Of a DNA stretch of 64,000 bases, positions 15,833-24,948 are shown one piece after another. How positions within the stretch are numbered: position 1 is the first letter of the stretch; every line of letters starts with the position of its first letter. The DNA comes from CALFCE01 sp964411665 (GTDB lineage Bacteria; Pseudomonadota; Gammaproteobacteria; Granulosicoccales; Granulosicoccaceae): contig CAYPMR010000001.1 in the NCBI GenBank assembly GCA_964411665.1, forward strand, positions 94,655-158,654. The letters run 5' to 3'. Position numbers and translations under genes: made by a program. The notes under the pieces are model-generated. The model did no database searches. It worked only from the letters and a program-made list of their open reading frames with translations, and was not told the origin of the DNA.

Positions 15833-18244
15833 CTAGTCTACCGGGATCCAGATTAGTGCAACATCATCAATACTGATATCGGTTTTTTCCAGTCCTACAG
15901 TTTGCGACTCTATGTTTTCTGCTTTTTCGCTCCATTCATCCTGTATCTCATAGAGATCTTCAGTCAGCGTATCTTCAAGCTCTTGTCGGTCTTCCATTAA
16001 ATCTGCATAGCGGTTTTCTGCTGTGCGTACGCGTTCTTGTGCGCGGCCTGCCATTCTTCCTTTGCTTTGACTGCGTCTTATGCCGCTGGTAATTGTGCGT
16101 GTTGTGGTTCTGCCGCCCAGTAGGCCACCTAGGACCCCGCCGGCTATATCAAGCATCTGGCTGGTTTTTTGTTCGCGGGCGCGTGTGAAGGCATCGAACT
16201 TGGCTTCGCGAATTTTGTCTTCTGCTTTTTCTATGGAAGCGTTAATGCGATCAAGTTTGCGTGAAAGTACATCTCTGAGTTTGGCTGCATCCTTATCCGC
16301 CCTGTTGTCTGCTTCTTGCTGACAACGCACACGAAAATCGTCTTCGGCCTCCCCTACTCGTGAATATATCTTCAAATCCGGGTTGATGAAAATCTCAACT
16401 TCCTGATTGCGATACAGATGATCCTTGATCGCAGTTTGTGCAGACTTGAAATAGGTTTTGTTTTTTATCTTCGCATCAGGGAGAACGTAGATGGCACCTT
16501 CCGGTTCTTTTTTCTGTAAGTCCCTGTCATCGTAGTCGACGACTATCGCATCATCGGCATCGGCGGGTCCATCAAGCGGTGTGATAATCGCTTCCCACTC
16601 AGATTTGTGCTTGAGTTTCGCCTTGGTGTCATCAAATAACATTTCCACGCGTACAGCGATGCCTGCCTTCAGGCGTTTACCGGTTGCAGAAGCACCGATG
16701 TCATCAGCATAGGGCACACCTGGGTCCAGATAGCGTATTGAGACGTTATCAGCCATTTGTGGCGCTGTGCGGCTTTCATTGTCTGCCAGCGGTTCATCCG
16801 CTGCACTAGACGTATCAGCACCTGCCGATTGTGTTGCTGCTGTGGCTGCCGCGGCGCTTTCTTTTTTCTCAGTTGGCGTTAGCTGTGATATCTGATCACG
16901 CGTTAACGGGCCCGGTAAATAAGACATGGCCCAACGTGTCTGGAACAATTGCGGTTGTCCGCTGCGGGTTGAATGCATGACGAACTGACGTTTATCCAGC
17001 GCTGCTATGGTCTTGCCCAATGCAACCGTGTCCACCGCACCGTCACTGGCAGACATCCCTTCCAGTAAACGTTTTTGATCGTTCTCTGTCTGTAGCCTGC
17101 CAATCATCCAGGTACCGGCATTCGACAAGGCTTTGTAATCAATATCAACCGGGTTCTGTGTGGATAGTACTAGCCCTACTCCGAATGCACGTGCCTGTTT
17201 AAGTATGGTTAATATCGGTTTCTTTGATGGTGGTGAACCGATGGGTGGTACATAGCCGAACACTTCATCCATGTACACCAGTGCACGTAAATCACTAGTG
17301 CCCGGTTGCTTGCGCATCCAGGTAACCATTTTGGATAACAACAAGGTGACGACGAACTGGCGTTCCTGCTCTGACAGATGACCCAGTGAAATTATCGCTG
17401 CACGCGGCTTGTCACCCGGTGCATACAACATGTCTTGTATATCGAGCGGTAAACCTTCTGTCCAGCTGGCGAACGCGGGGGACGCAGCCAGCCCGTTAAG
17501 CTTCATGGCCAATTTGACCCGATCTTTCATCGGAAAGAACGTATCAAGATCAATCACGCCGAGTTTGCGCATCGGTGGTTGCTGTACCAGTCCGATCAGC
17601 TGACCGAGGTCAAGGCTTTTGCCCTGTGACCAACTCCAGTTAATGATGTTCGACAGCAGGATGTGCTCACGACTACCGAGTGGATCAGCATCGATACCGA
17701 TCAGCCCTAACAATGACGAGGCAAGCGCTTCGATCTCATCTTGCAAGGTCTCGGCATCAATATCATCGCCGGGCGCTGACAGGGATCCGATGATGTTTAA
17801 ACTGACACCCGCTGTAGATCCCGGCGTGTATATAGTGAAATCGGCTGTGTCGCGCAGGCGCTGGATACGATCAGGTGTTATGCCCGAACTTGCCAGACCG
17901 GATTTCCACATTTGCGCCTTCTCGACTGCCGCGCCGGCGGCATCCCCGCCAGCTTCCGACTCACTGATCCAGGGCATGAAATCTGTTGGCAACAACTGCG
18001 GAAACGATAGCATCAGGTTGCCCATATCCCCTTTCGGGTCAATGATCAGGGCGGGAATCCCTGCCAGCAGGTTCTCCTCCAGCAGGACAACACCCAGGCC
18101 GGTTTTACCGGAACCCGTCATACCGACGATGACACCATGGGTGGTGAGGTTCGAGGATTCGTAAAACAACTTCTCGTTCGAATCAGACGTACTGCCGAGA
18201 TAAAAGCTTCCGTCAGGTACGGTTACCGGGTTATCGATGGTCAT
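15833..18244 (-). CDS. HerA/DUF853-like ATPase with C-terminal coiled coil
   Basis: An 803-residue ATPase of the FtsK/HerA superfamily. An N-terminal small barrel-like segment is followed by Walker A GMTGSGKTGLG (about residues 41-51), IDPKGDMGNL, and Walker B ALVYMDEVFGYVPP near 320, then LSTQNPVDIDYKAL, the sensor region typical of HerA/DUF87 proteins. Residues 455-500 are a low-complexity Ala/Ser/Glu linker. Residues 630-770 are largely charged helices containing a short Gly/Arg stretch (GGVLGGLLGGRTTT) and end in a globular tail. HerA proteins are DNA translocases, often paired with NurA nuclease; none is next to it. Single gene, minus strand. Exact job unknown. Confidence 0.82.
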   Translation of the reverse strand: MTIDNPVTVPDGSFYLGSTSDSNEKLFYESSNLTTHGVIVGMTGSGKTGLGVVLLEENLLAGIPALIIDPKGDMGNLMLSFPQLLPTDFMPWISESEAGGDAAGAAVEKAQMWKSGLASSGITPDRIQRLRDTADFTIYTPGSTAGVSLNIIGSLSAPGDDIDAETLQDEIEALASSLLGLIGIDADPLGSREHILLSNIINWSWSQGKSLDLGQLIGLVQQPPMRKLGVIDLDTFFPMKDRVKLAMKLNGLAASPAFASWTEGLPLDIQDMLYAPGDKPRAAIISLGHLSEQERQFVVTLLLSKMVTWMRKQPGTSDLRALVYMDEVFGYVPPIGSPPSKKPILTILKQARAFGVGLVLSTQNPVDIDYKALSNAGTWMIGRLQTENDQKRLLEGMSASDGAVDTVALGKTIAALDKRQFVMHSTRSGQPQLFQTRWAMSYLPGPLTRDQISQLTPTEKKESAAAATAATQSAGADTSSAADEPLADNESRTAPQMADNVSIRYLDPGVPYADDIGASATGKRLKAGIAVRVEMLFDDTKAKLKHKSEWEAIITPLDGPADADDAIVVDYDDRDLQKKEPEGAIYVLPDAKIKNKTYFKSAQTAIKDHLYRNQEVEIFINPDLKIYSRVGEAEDDFRVRCQQEADNRADKDAAKLRDVLSRKLDRINASIEKAEDKIREAKFDAFTRAREQKTSQMLDIAGGVLGGLLGGRTTTRTITSGIRRSQSKGRMAGRAQERVRTAENRYADLMEDRQELEDTLTEDLYEIQDEWSEKAENIESQTVGLEKTDISIDDVALIWIPVD

Positions 18245-18303
18245 TGCGGAGACTCTTGGAGTTGGGTTTCAACTATCAATACTAGCAAGAGACAGGGAAA
18301 ACA

Positions 18304-19065
18304 TCAGGATTTGAGTTTATACCCGGTCTTGAATATCCACCAGACCAGAGCCAGACACAGGGCCAGAAAAATCAGGATCATGGCCAGGCTCAAGCCCACA
18401 CTGACATCGGAAATTTCAAAAAAGCTCCAGCGAAAGCCACTGATCAGATAGAGCACCGGGTTGAATAACGTTACCTGCTGCCAGAATTCAGGCAGCATAT
18501 CAACGGAATAGAAACTGCCGCCGAGGAAAACCAGGGGTGTGATTACCAACAGCGGGATGAGCTGCAGCTTTTCAAAATTCTCCGCCCACAACCCGATGAT
18601 AAAACCGAACAGGCTAAAGGAAATACAAGTCAGGATGAAAAAGGTCATCATCCAGATCGGGTGTCTTATCTCTAAATCAACAAAGAAGCTTGCTGTCACC
18701 AGAATGATGCTGCCGATGATAAAGGATTTGGTCGCAGCAGCACCAACGTAGCCAGCAACAATCTCTACATAGGATATGGGTGCTGACATGATTTCGTAAA
18801 TCGTGCCATTGAACTTTGGAAAAAAAATACCAAAGGACGCATTCGATATGCTTTGCGTCAAGAGCGATAGCATCAGCAACCCGGGCACTATAAACACGCC
18901 ATAAGATACGTTTTCGATACTTTGTATACGCGATCCGATAGCGGCCCCGAAAACAATAAAATACAGTGACGTTGATATCACCGGCGAGGCAATGCTTTGC
19001 ATCAGGGTATTGCGAGTGCGCCGCATTTCATTCATGTAAATAACGCGGATGGCGTGATAGTTCAT
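18304..19065 (-). CDS. ABC-2 type transporter permease
   Basis: A 253-residue integral membrane protein with about six membrane helices and the ABC-2 signature region YGVFIVPGLLMLSLLTQSI, IMSAPISYVEI (coupling helix) and VITPLVFLGGSFYSVDMLPE. Its start overlaps the end of the ATPase gene by 4 bases, so the pair forms one exporter. This family (YadH/NodJ type) moves drugs, lipids or polysaccharides out of the cytoplasm; the substrate cannot be told. Confidence 0.9.
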   Translation of the reverse strand: MNYHAIRVIYMNEMRRTRNTLMQSIASPVISTSLYFIVFGAAIGSRIQSIENVSYGVFIVPGLLMLSLLTQSISNASFGIFFPKFNGTIYEIMSAPISYVEIVAGYVGAAATKSFIIGSIILVTASFFVDLEIRHPIWMMTFFILTCISFSLFGFIIGLWAENFEKLQLIPLLVITPLVFLGGSFYSVDMLPEFWQQVTLFNPVLYLISGFRWSFFEISDVSVGLSLAMILIFLALCLALVWWIFKTGYKLKS

Positions 19066-20063
19066 CTAGCGCCCTCACTATCTGATTGAACAACAGTATC
19101 AACTGAACTACTCGATGCAGTTACGCTTGTGTCATCGGTACGCACCAAATCTACAAAAATATCTTCCAGAGAACTCTGCGAGGTGTGCAGATCAACTAAC
19201 TGCAAACCACTATCGTGGATTGACGACAATAGTGTCGTAATGCCAGTTCGCCGTTCTGCATTCGGCTCATAGGTGTAGATGAGTGATCGTCCGTCATTGC
19301 CAATGGACAGATCAAAGTTTATTAGCTCCTTCGGGATTGCTTCAATAGATTCCGTCAGATCAACGACCAGGGTTTTCTTGCCAAGCTTTTGCATCAGTGT
19401 TGTCTTGTCTTCAACCAACAATAATTCGCCGTTGTTGATAACGCCGACACGATCAGCAATCTCTTCGGCTTCCTCAATATAGTGAGTCGTTAATATTATC
19501 GTGACGCCCGAACGACGCAGCTCTTCAACCAATTGCCACATGTCCTTGCGCAATTCCACATCGACGCCAGCGGTTGGTTCATCGAGAAACAGTATGCGGG
19601 GTTCATGGGAGAGCGCCTTGGCGATCAACACACGCCGTTTCATGCCACCGGAAAGCGTCATCATAAACGCGTTCCTTTTCTCAGCCAGAGACAGGTCAGC
19701 CAACAATTTATCGATGTGTTCAGGGTTTGGTGGTTTGCCAAAGAGTCCGCGACTGAAGCTGATGGTGTCATGAACCCTGTCAAAAGCAGAGACGGTCAAC
19801 TCCTGAGGCACAAGACCAATCAGCTCACGCGTTTTTCGAAACGAGTGCACCGTGTCATGTCCGTCAACCGATACCGAACCGCTGCTGGCTGACACCAGCC
19901 CGCAGATAATAGAGATAAGGGTTGTTTTGCCAGCACCATTGGGTCCCAACAAGGCCAGGATCTCGCCACGATTAATATCCAGATCAACAGATTTGAGGGC
20001 CTCATGGCCACTCGCGTAAATCTTGCTTAAATCCCGGATCGAGATTATCGGATCAGTAGCCAC
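19062..20063 (-). CDS. ABC transporter ATP-binding protein
   Basis: A 333-residue ATPase with Walker A LLGPNGAGKTT, Q-loop VPQELTV, signature LSGGMKRR, Walker B RILFLDEPTAGVD and switch TTHYIEEAEE: a YadG/DrrA-type exporter subunit. The last 90 residues are an extra domain found in drug/polysaccharide exporters, ending in a Ser/Thr-rich tail. First gene of a two-gene operon with the permease. Confidence 0.92.
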   Translation of the reverse strand: MATDPIISIRDLSKIYASGHEALKSVDLDINRGEILALLGPNGAGKTTLISIICGLVSASSGSVSVDGHDTVHSFRKTRELIGLVPQELTVSAFDRVHDTISFSRGLFGKPPNPEHIDKLLADLSLAEKRNAFMMTLSGGMKRRVLIAKALSHEPRILFLDEPTAGVDVELRKDMWQLVEELRRSGVTIILTTHYIEEAEEIADRVGVINNGELLLVEDKTTLMQKLGKKTLVVDLTESIEAIPKELINFDLSIGNDGRSLIYTYEPNAERRTGITTLLSSIHDSGLQLVDLHTSQSSLEDIFVDLVRTDDTSVTASSSSVDTVVQSDSEGAR

Positions 20064-20114
20064 GGTTGTCTGATTGATTTTGCGCTGTAACCAGTTGATC
20101 GATATTTAATCGCC

Positions 20115-21368
20115 CTAGAAAAATGCCTGCAGTCCGGTCTGAGCCCGACCCAGAATAAGTGCATGGACATCGTGAGCACCTTCATAGGTATTCACAGTCT
20201 CCAGATTACACATATGCCGCATTACGCCGAAGTCTTCTGAAATGCCATTACCGCCGTGCATGTCTCGTGACAGGCGGGCAATGTCCAGTGCTTTGCCTAC
20301 ATTTTGTCGTTTGATAATACTGATCATCTCGGGTGCTGCCTGGGCCTCGTCCATCAGTCGCCCTACCCGCAGCGCTGCCTGCAAACCAAAAGCGATATCT
20401 GTTTGCATATCAGCCAGCTTGCGTTGGTATAACTGTGTTTGCGCTAGCGGCCGATCAAACTGCTTACGATCCAGGCCGTACTGCAATGCTGCATGCCAGC
20501 AAAATTCAGCCGCACCCATACAACCCCAGGCAATGCCGTAGCGGGCACGATTGAGGCAACCAAATGGACCTTTTAAGCCCGACACATGCGGTAACAGAGC
20601 ATCTTCACCGACCTCTACGCCATCGAGCACAATTTCACCGGTTACCGAAGCGCGCAATGACAGCTTGCCAGTAATCTTTGGCGTACTGAGACCGGGCGTG
20701 CCTTTTTCCAAAATGAATCCGCGGATCTTATTATCGTGCGCAGCTGATTTGGCCCAGACAACAAATACATCTGCAATCGGGCTGTTGGAGATCCACATTT
20801 TTGACCCGTGCAAGCGATACCCACCATCCGTTTTCTCGGCACGGGTTTTCATGCTGGCAGGATCAGAACCGGCATCCGCCTCGGTCAAACCGAAACAGCC
20901 AATCAGCTCGCCGGAGGCCAGCTTTGGCAGATAGCGCTGACGTTGCTCCTCGGATCCATAAGCGTAAATCGGATACATGACCAGACTTGACTGCACAGAC
21001 ATCATCGAGCGATAGCCTGAATCCACCCGTTCAACTTCACGGGCAATCAGGCCATAGGCCACATAGCCGGCACCGATGCCGCCGTAGTTCTCTGGAATGG
21101 TGGAACCAAGCAAACCCATCTCGCCCATCTCGCGAAAAATCTCCGGATCCGATAGCTCGTCCCTGTAAGCTGCTTTGACGCGCGGTGCGAGCTTGTCTTG
21201 AGCATAGCTGGCAGCAGCATCGCGCAACATTCTTTCGTCTTCATCAAGTTGCGATTCCAGAAGAAAAGGATCCTGCCACGAGAAGGCCGACAGATTCGGT
21301 TGATCCTTGGGCTTGAGCGCTGGTGCCTCTTTTAACTGATCGCCGGGTGAATTTTCAGCTTTGTTCAT
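20115..21368 (-). CDS. gcdH: Glutaryl-CoA dehydrogenase
   Basis: An acyl-CoA dehydrogenase of the glutaryl-CoA type, which oxidises and decarboxylates glutaryl-CoA to crotonyl-CoA in lysine/tryptophan breakdown. Typical points: FSWQDPFLLESQLDEDERM at the N-terminus, YGGIGAGYVAYGLIAREVER, flavin-binding CFGLTEADAGSDP and WISNSPIADVFVVWAKS, arginine-containing NRARYGIAWGCMGAAE and catalytic Glu in NTYEGAHDVHALILGRA. Start chosen at ATG 21368: AGGAG lies 8 bases upstream, whereas the in-frame GTG at 21377 overlaps that site. No lysine-degradation neighbours. Confidence 0.9.
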   Translation of the reverse strand: MNKAENSPGDQLKEAPALKPKDQPNLSAFSWQDPFLLESQLDEDERMLRDAAASYAQDKLAPRVKAAYRDELSDPEIFREMGEMGLLGSTIPENYGGIGAGYVAYGLIAREVERVDSGYRSMMSVQSSLVMYPIYAYGSEEQRQRYLPKLASGELIGCFGLTEADAGSDPASMKTRAEKTDGGYRLHGSKMWISNSPIADVFVVWAKSAAHDNKIRGFILEKGTPGLSTPKITGKLSLRASVTGEIVLDGVEVGEDALLPHVSGLKGPFGCLNRARYGIAWGCMGAAEFCWHAALQYGLDRKQFDRPLAQTQLYQRKLADMQTDIAFGLQAALRVGRLMDEAQAAPEMISIIKRQNVGKALDIARLSRDMHGGNGISEDFGVMRHMCNLETVNTYEGAHDVHALILGRAQTGLQAFF

Positions 21369-21706
21369 GGTTTGCACTCCTGTAGCTGTAACAGCTGGGT
21401 AAGGCTTTTACTATCGCGCCACTAAACGAGTGGTAGCGCCGCAAAAATCAGATTTTTCGTGATCGACGACTGGCAGATTTGCGATCAGCATCCACCAATA
21501 ACGTGATTTAATATTCCACACGAACTCATATACACTGAGTAAACAACAGCAGTTAATCTCAGCACCATCACAAGTATATCCCACAGCAGTAGATATGACA
21601 GAATCAGGGCTGCTGATAACATCGCCGTCCCGCTTGATGCGATGGTGATTGAAGGGTTAACTGCCGCAAATCCACCAAAATCCAATCGCTCAGATAACAT
21701 TACTCT
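21369..21706. other. Divergent intergenic region, nothing recognised
   Basis: It must hold the promoters of gcdH (minus) and of the FMN reductase gene (plus). I see no strong palindrome, RNA gene or frame that looks coding. Confidence 0.5.
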
Positions 21707-22273
21707 ATGGCACAGAAAATACTCTGTTTCGCAGGCTCTACCCGTCAGGAATCCTTCAATCGCAGGCTCGCCAATTCGGCCTGCAAGCTGGTCAATGAAC
21801 TGGGCGGCAAAGGGACACTCATCGAGTTGGCCGACTATTCAATGCCACTTTATAACGGTGATGATGAAAAGGCCCATGGATTGCCCAAAGCGGCAATCGC
21901 GATGCAGGCGCTGATGATGGAGCATGATGGCCTGATCATCGCGTCTCCCGAGTACAATGGGTTTTTCACACCCGTGCTCAAAAACACTATCGACTGGATG
22001 AGTCGCCCCAATCCCGAAACACCCGATCAGGCGCCCGTCTTTAAAGGCAAGGTGGGCGGACTCGTAGCGACCTCGGGCGGTGCGCTTGGGGGGCTTCGTG
22101 GACTCATTCCCCTGCGAACGCTGCTATCAGGAATCGGCGTCACCATCGTCAGCACGCAACTAGCCGTACCTGCAGCACATGAGAAATTCAACACTAGCGA
22201 ACTGACAGATAGCGATACGCTGAAGAGCCTGGCAGCTGTGGTGCAGTCGGTGTTGGACTGCTCGATTTCCTAA
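21707..22273 (+). CDS. NADPH-dependent FMN reductase family protein
   Basis: A 188-residue flavodoxin-like reductase: phosphate-binding loop CFAGSTRQESFNRRLA at the N-terminus, then IIASPEYNGFFTPVLKNTIDW, which is the signature of the SsuE/ChrR/azoreductase group, and VATSGGALGG. It reduces FMN or quinones with NAD(P)H in the cytoplasm. Stand-alone gene, divergent from gcdH. Confidence 0.9.
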   Translation: MAQKILCFAGSTRQESFNRRLANSACKLVNELGGKGTLIELADYSMPLYNGDDEKAHGLPKAAIAMQALMMEHDGLIIASPEYNGFFTPVLKNTIDWMSRPNPETPDQAPVFKGKVGGLVATSGGALGGLRGLIPLRTLLSGIGVTIVSTQLAVPAAHEKFNTSELTDSDTLKSLAAVVQSVLDCSIS

Positions 22274-22320
22274 CAGAATGTTAAAAAACTGCGGTACTGG
22301 GGGACGCCTGGTCCTTTTTT

Positions 22321-22352
22321 GCCAATTTGCACCTTGGCCAATTTGCGCCTTG
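22321..22352. repeat. Tandem duplication, 16 bp x 2 (one mismatch)
   Basis: GCCAATTTGCACCTTG (22321-22336) is followed directly by GCCAATTTGCGCCTTG (22337-22352). Confidence 0.95.
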
Positions 22353-22413
22353 AACTGGCTGTCTCGCCAACGTTGTTCAACAGCCTGCCCAAGCAAAAAC
22401 CCGGCAAAGTTTA

Positions 22414-22445
22414 TTAATCACGATGTGAGTTAATCGCGATGTGAG
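22414..22445. repeat. Tandem duplication, 16 bp x 2 (one mismatch)
   Basis: TTAATCACGATGTGAG (22414-22429) is followed directly by TTAATCGCGATGTGAG (22430-22445). Confidence 0.95.
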
Positions 22446-22700
22446 GCTGGGGTTTTCCGACAACCGCCTCAGCTGCTTGCCCGCACATCAAATAAAAAGT
22501 GATGCTGTCCACGTTTTAGCGCTTGCATAGAGACCTGATACCGCTCGAAATCAACGCCACTTCGCACTGTAAGACAAAAGCCGAGCAAAGGGGCGGGGCT
22601 TGACTGGTAATTTGAACCATTGCAAGGAACTCACTAAGCACAACTTTATAATGCCTGCAAATCCTGAAGTCCACTAATAAAAAATACAAAGGGCGCTGGT

Positions 22701-23351
22701 ATGAATAATTTAAATACAGTTTCTGAAAACACAGCTACCGGGCAACGCAGAGAATTTTTAACCAAGCTGGCCGGAGGCGTTGCGCTAACAGCCTGCGCTC
22801 AGTCACTAGCTGTCAATAAGGCGTTTGCCAGCGTCGTCCCCTCTGATCTTGAACAAAGTACCAAGCCAGCTGTTACCACACACTTGGGTGGCCAGGATCT
22901 ATCGGGCCCGCGCTCACTGCACTTATTCAATACGCACACGCACCATTCTCTAAATGCCACTTTTTATCGTGATGGCAAATTCGACGAACGTGCGCTGCAA
23001 AAGCTTAATCTTTTCCTGCGTGATCATCGCGAAAATGAAGCGATTGTTATGGACAAGATGCTGTTTACCCAACTCTGGGCTATTAAACAGGTAGTAAACC
23101 CACAGGGTACCATTCAAATAATTTCGGGATACCGAACACCCAAGACCAATCAAATGCTAAAGCGTCGCAGCAGCGGTGTAGCCCGAAATAGTCTGCACAT
23201 GCAGGGCCGTGCAATAGATTTTCGTATGCCGGGCTCCTCTACACGTGGCGTAAGAGACGTTGCCCGCATGTTACAAGCCGGTGGTGTTGGCTACTACAGT
23301 TCGTCAGACTTTGTACACATAGACACAGGTGAAATGCGTCATTGGGGATAA
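22701..23351 (+). CDS. DUF882 / M15-like murein endopeptidase, Tat-exported
   Basis: A 216-residue protein related to E. coli MepK (YcbK). A twin-arginine signal peptide is visible: GQRREFLTKLAGGVALTACA, so it is folded before export. The peptidase domain has SGYRTPKTNQML, HMQGRAIDFRMPG (metal-binding His and Asp) and DFVHIDTG (third ligand), ending in the usual RHWG. Family members cut cross-links in peptidoglycan in the periplasm. Followed by a strong terminator. Confidence 0.88.
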   Translation: MNNLNTVSENTATGQRREFLTKLAGGVALTACAQSLAVNKAFASVVPSDLEQSTKPAVTTHLGGQDLSGPRSLHLFNTHTHHSLNATFYRDGKFDERALQKLNLFLRDHRENEAIVMDKMLFTQLWAIKQVVNPQGTIQIISGYRTPKTNQMLKRRSSGVARNSLHMQGRAIDFRMPGSSTRGVRDVARMLQAGGVGYYSSSDFVHIDTGEMRHWG

Positions 23352-23406
23352 GCTCTCCTGACTTAAAAGACACTTTTTTGTTTAGTCCATCCTCTCCAGG
23401 GATGTA

Positions 23407-23439
23407 GGCCATCTGAGGGTATCAGGTGGCCTTTTTTTT
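23407..23439 (+). terminator. Rho-independent terminator after the DUF882 gene
   Basis: GGCCATCTGA and TCAGGTGGCC pair (one G-U) around a GGGTA loop, followed by eight T. Confidence 0.93.
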
Positions 23440-23471
23440 GAGCTACGCAATAGAAGTCTTTACGGACAGAA

Positions 23472-24791
23472 TCAGTCTGCGGGTTGCAGGGATTCAACAC
23501 GTATCATACAGACAGGCGATACTATCGCTTCAAGGTCCTGAATACGTTTCAAGGCCGCGTTAATGGCAGCTTCCTTGACGCGATGGGTCAGCAATACAAC
23601 AGGCACTTCATCCTCACCAGTCGCTGGTTCTTTCTGCAGCATCGATTCAATACTGATGCCGTTATCAGCCAGTATGCGGGTGACATCAGCCATAACGCCT
23701 GCACGATCCTTGGCTTGTAATCGAAGGTAATAGGCACTTTCAAATTGATCAGACGGGAGCACTGGCTTATCTGACAAAAGGTCTGCCTGGAAAGCCAGAT
23801 GAGGTACACGGTTCTCCGGATCCGTTGTCAAAGTACGCACCACATCGACAAGGTCAGCCACCACTGAACTACCAGTGGGCTCAGACCCGGCACCCGGTCC
23901 ATAGTAGAGCGTTGAGCCAACCGCATCACTTTGTACCAACACGGCATTCATAACACCATCAACGTTTGCCAGCAGTGTACGCTCGGGAATCAAGGTCGGG
24001 TGAACGCGAATTTCTATACCGGTTGAACTTTCACGTGTGACACCCAGATGCTTGATACGGTATCCAAGAGCCTCCGCATAATTAACATCCTGAGCTGTTA
24101 TGCCGGCAATTCCTTCGGTATAAACAGCATCGAACTGTAACGGAATACCAAAGGCGATTGACGAAAGGATGGTCAACTTATGCGCAGCATCAGTACCTTC
24201 CACATCAAAGGCGGGATCAGCTTCAGCATAGCCAAGAGCCTGTGCCTCAGCTAGTGCTTCATCGAAGCTACGTCCCTTGTCACGCATCTCGGTCAGGATG
24301 TAGTTACCGGTACCATTAATAATCCCTGCAACCTGATTAATTCGATTCGCCGTCAAACCCTCGCGAATAGCTTTAATGATCGGAATGCCACCAGCTACCG
24401 CGGGTTCAAATGAAACGATAACACCATGCTTTTGCGCTGCTGCAAATATTTCATTGCCGTGAATAGCGATCAATGCCTTGTTGGCTGTGACCACATGTTT
24501 ACCATTGCTAACAGCTTCGAGCACAGCGGTTCTGGCAAGCTCAGTGCCTCCCATCAGTTCGACGAGAATATCTACATCTGGCGCTTTGACAACATCATCC
24601 ACATTATCGGTCAACTCGATATCATGCATCTCAACCGAGCGATCTTTGGACAAATCTCTGACTGCAGCGTGCGTTACTTTGATTTCACGCCCAGCTCTAC
24701 GGGAAATTTCATTGGCATTGCGGCGTAATATTCCAACGACTCCCTGCCCTACGGTACCAAGCCCGAGCAAGCCAACATTGACAGCTTTCAA
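23472..24791 (-). CDS. hom: Homoserine dehydrogenase
   Basis: A 439-residue monofunctional enzyme that reduces aspartate semialdehyde to homoserine on the way to threonine and methionine. NAD-binding GLLGLGTVGQGVVGIL at the N-terminus, VVTANKALIA, catalytic-domain NGTGNYILTEM and AYAEADPAFDVEGTDAAHKL, and a C-terminal ACT domain starting at YYLRLQAKDRAGVMADV, where allosteric threonine control is expected. Single gene here, no thrB/thrC in the window. A rather long 5' gap to the next gene suggests its own promoter. Confidence 0.95.
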   Translation of the reverse strand: MKAVNVGLLGLGTVGQGVVGILRRNANEISRRAGREIKVTHAAVRDLSKDRSVEMHDIELTDNVDDVVKAPDVDILVELMGGTELARTAVLEAVSNGKHVVTANKALIAIHGNEIFAAAQKHGVIVSFEPAVAGGIPIIKAIREGLTANRINQVAGIINGTGNYILTEMRDKGRSFDEALAEAQALGYAEADPAFDVEGTDAAHKLTILSSIAFGIPLQFDAVYTEGIAGITAQDVNYAEALGYRIKHLGVTRESSTGIEIRVHPTLIPERTLLANVDGVMNAVLVQSDAVGSTLYYGPGAGSEPTGSSVVADLVDVVRTLTTDPENRVPHLAFQADLLSDKPVLPSDQFESAYYLRLQAKDRAGVMADVTRILADNGISIESMLQKEPATGEDEVPVVLLTHRVKEAAINAALKRIQDLEAIVSPVCMIRVESLQPAD

Positions 24792-24948
24792 ATGAATCTC
24801 CTGTTCGATATAAGGTCGCGGCCACGCAATAGGTCAAGACCGCACTTTTCTTGGGTTTTTGTCTTTTAAAGCGGCGTGTATTCTAACCCGCTTTTTTCCT
24901 CAATGGATGATTGCACCCGGAATACGAGGCCGCCGACAGTCCTATGAC

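Larger units (their letters stand above)
22274..22700. other. Intergenic region with two tandem duplications
   Basis: No gene is evident in these 427 bases. They carry two independent 16-bp tandem duplications and the leader of the DUF882 gene. Confidence 0.6.
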
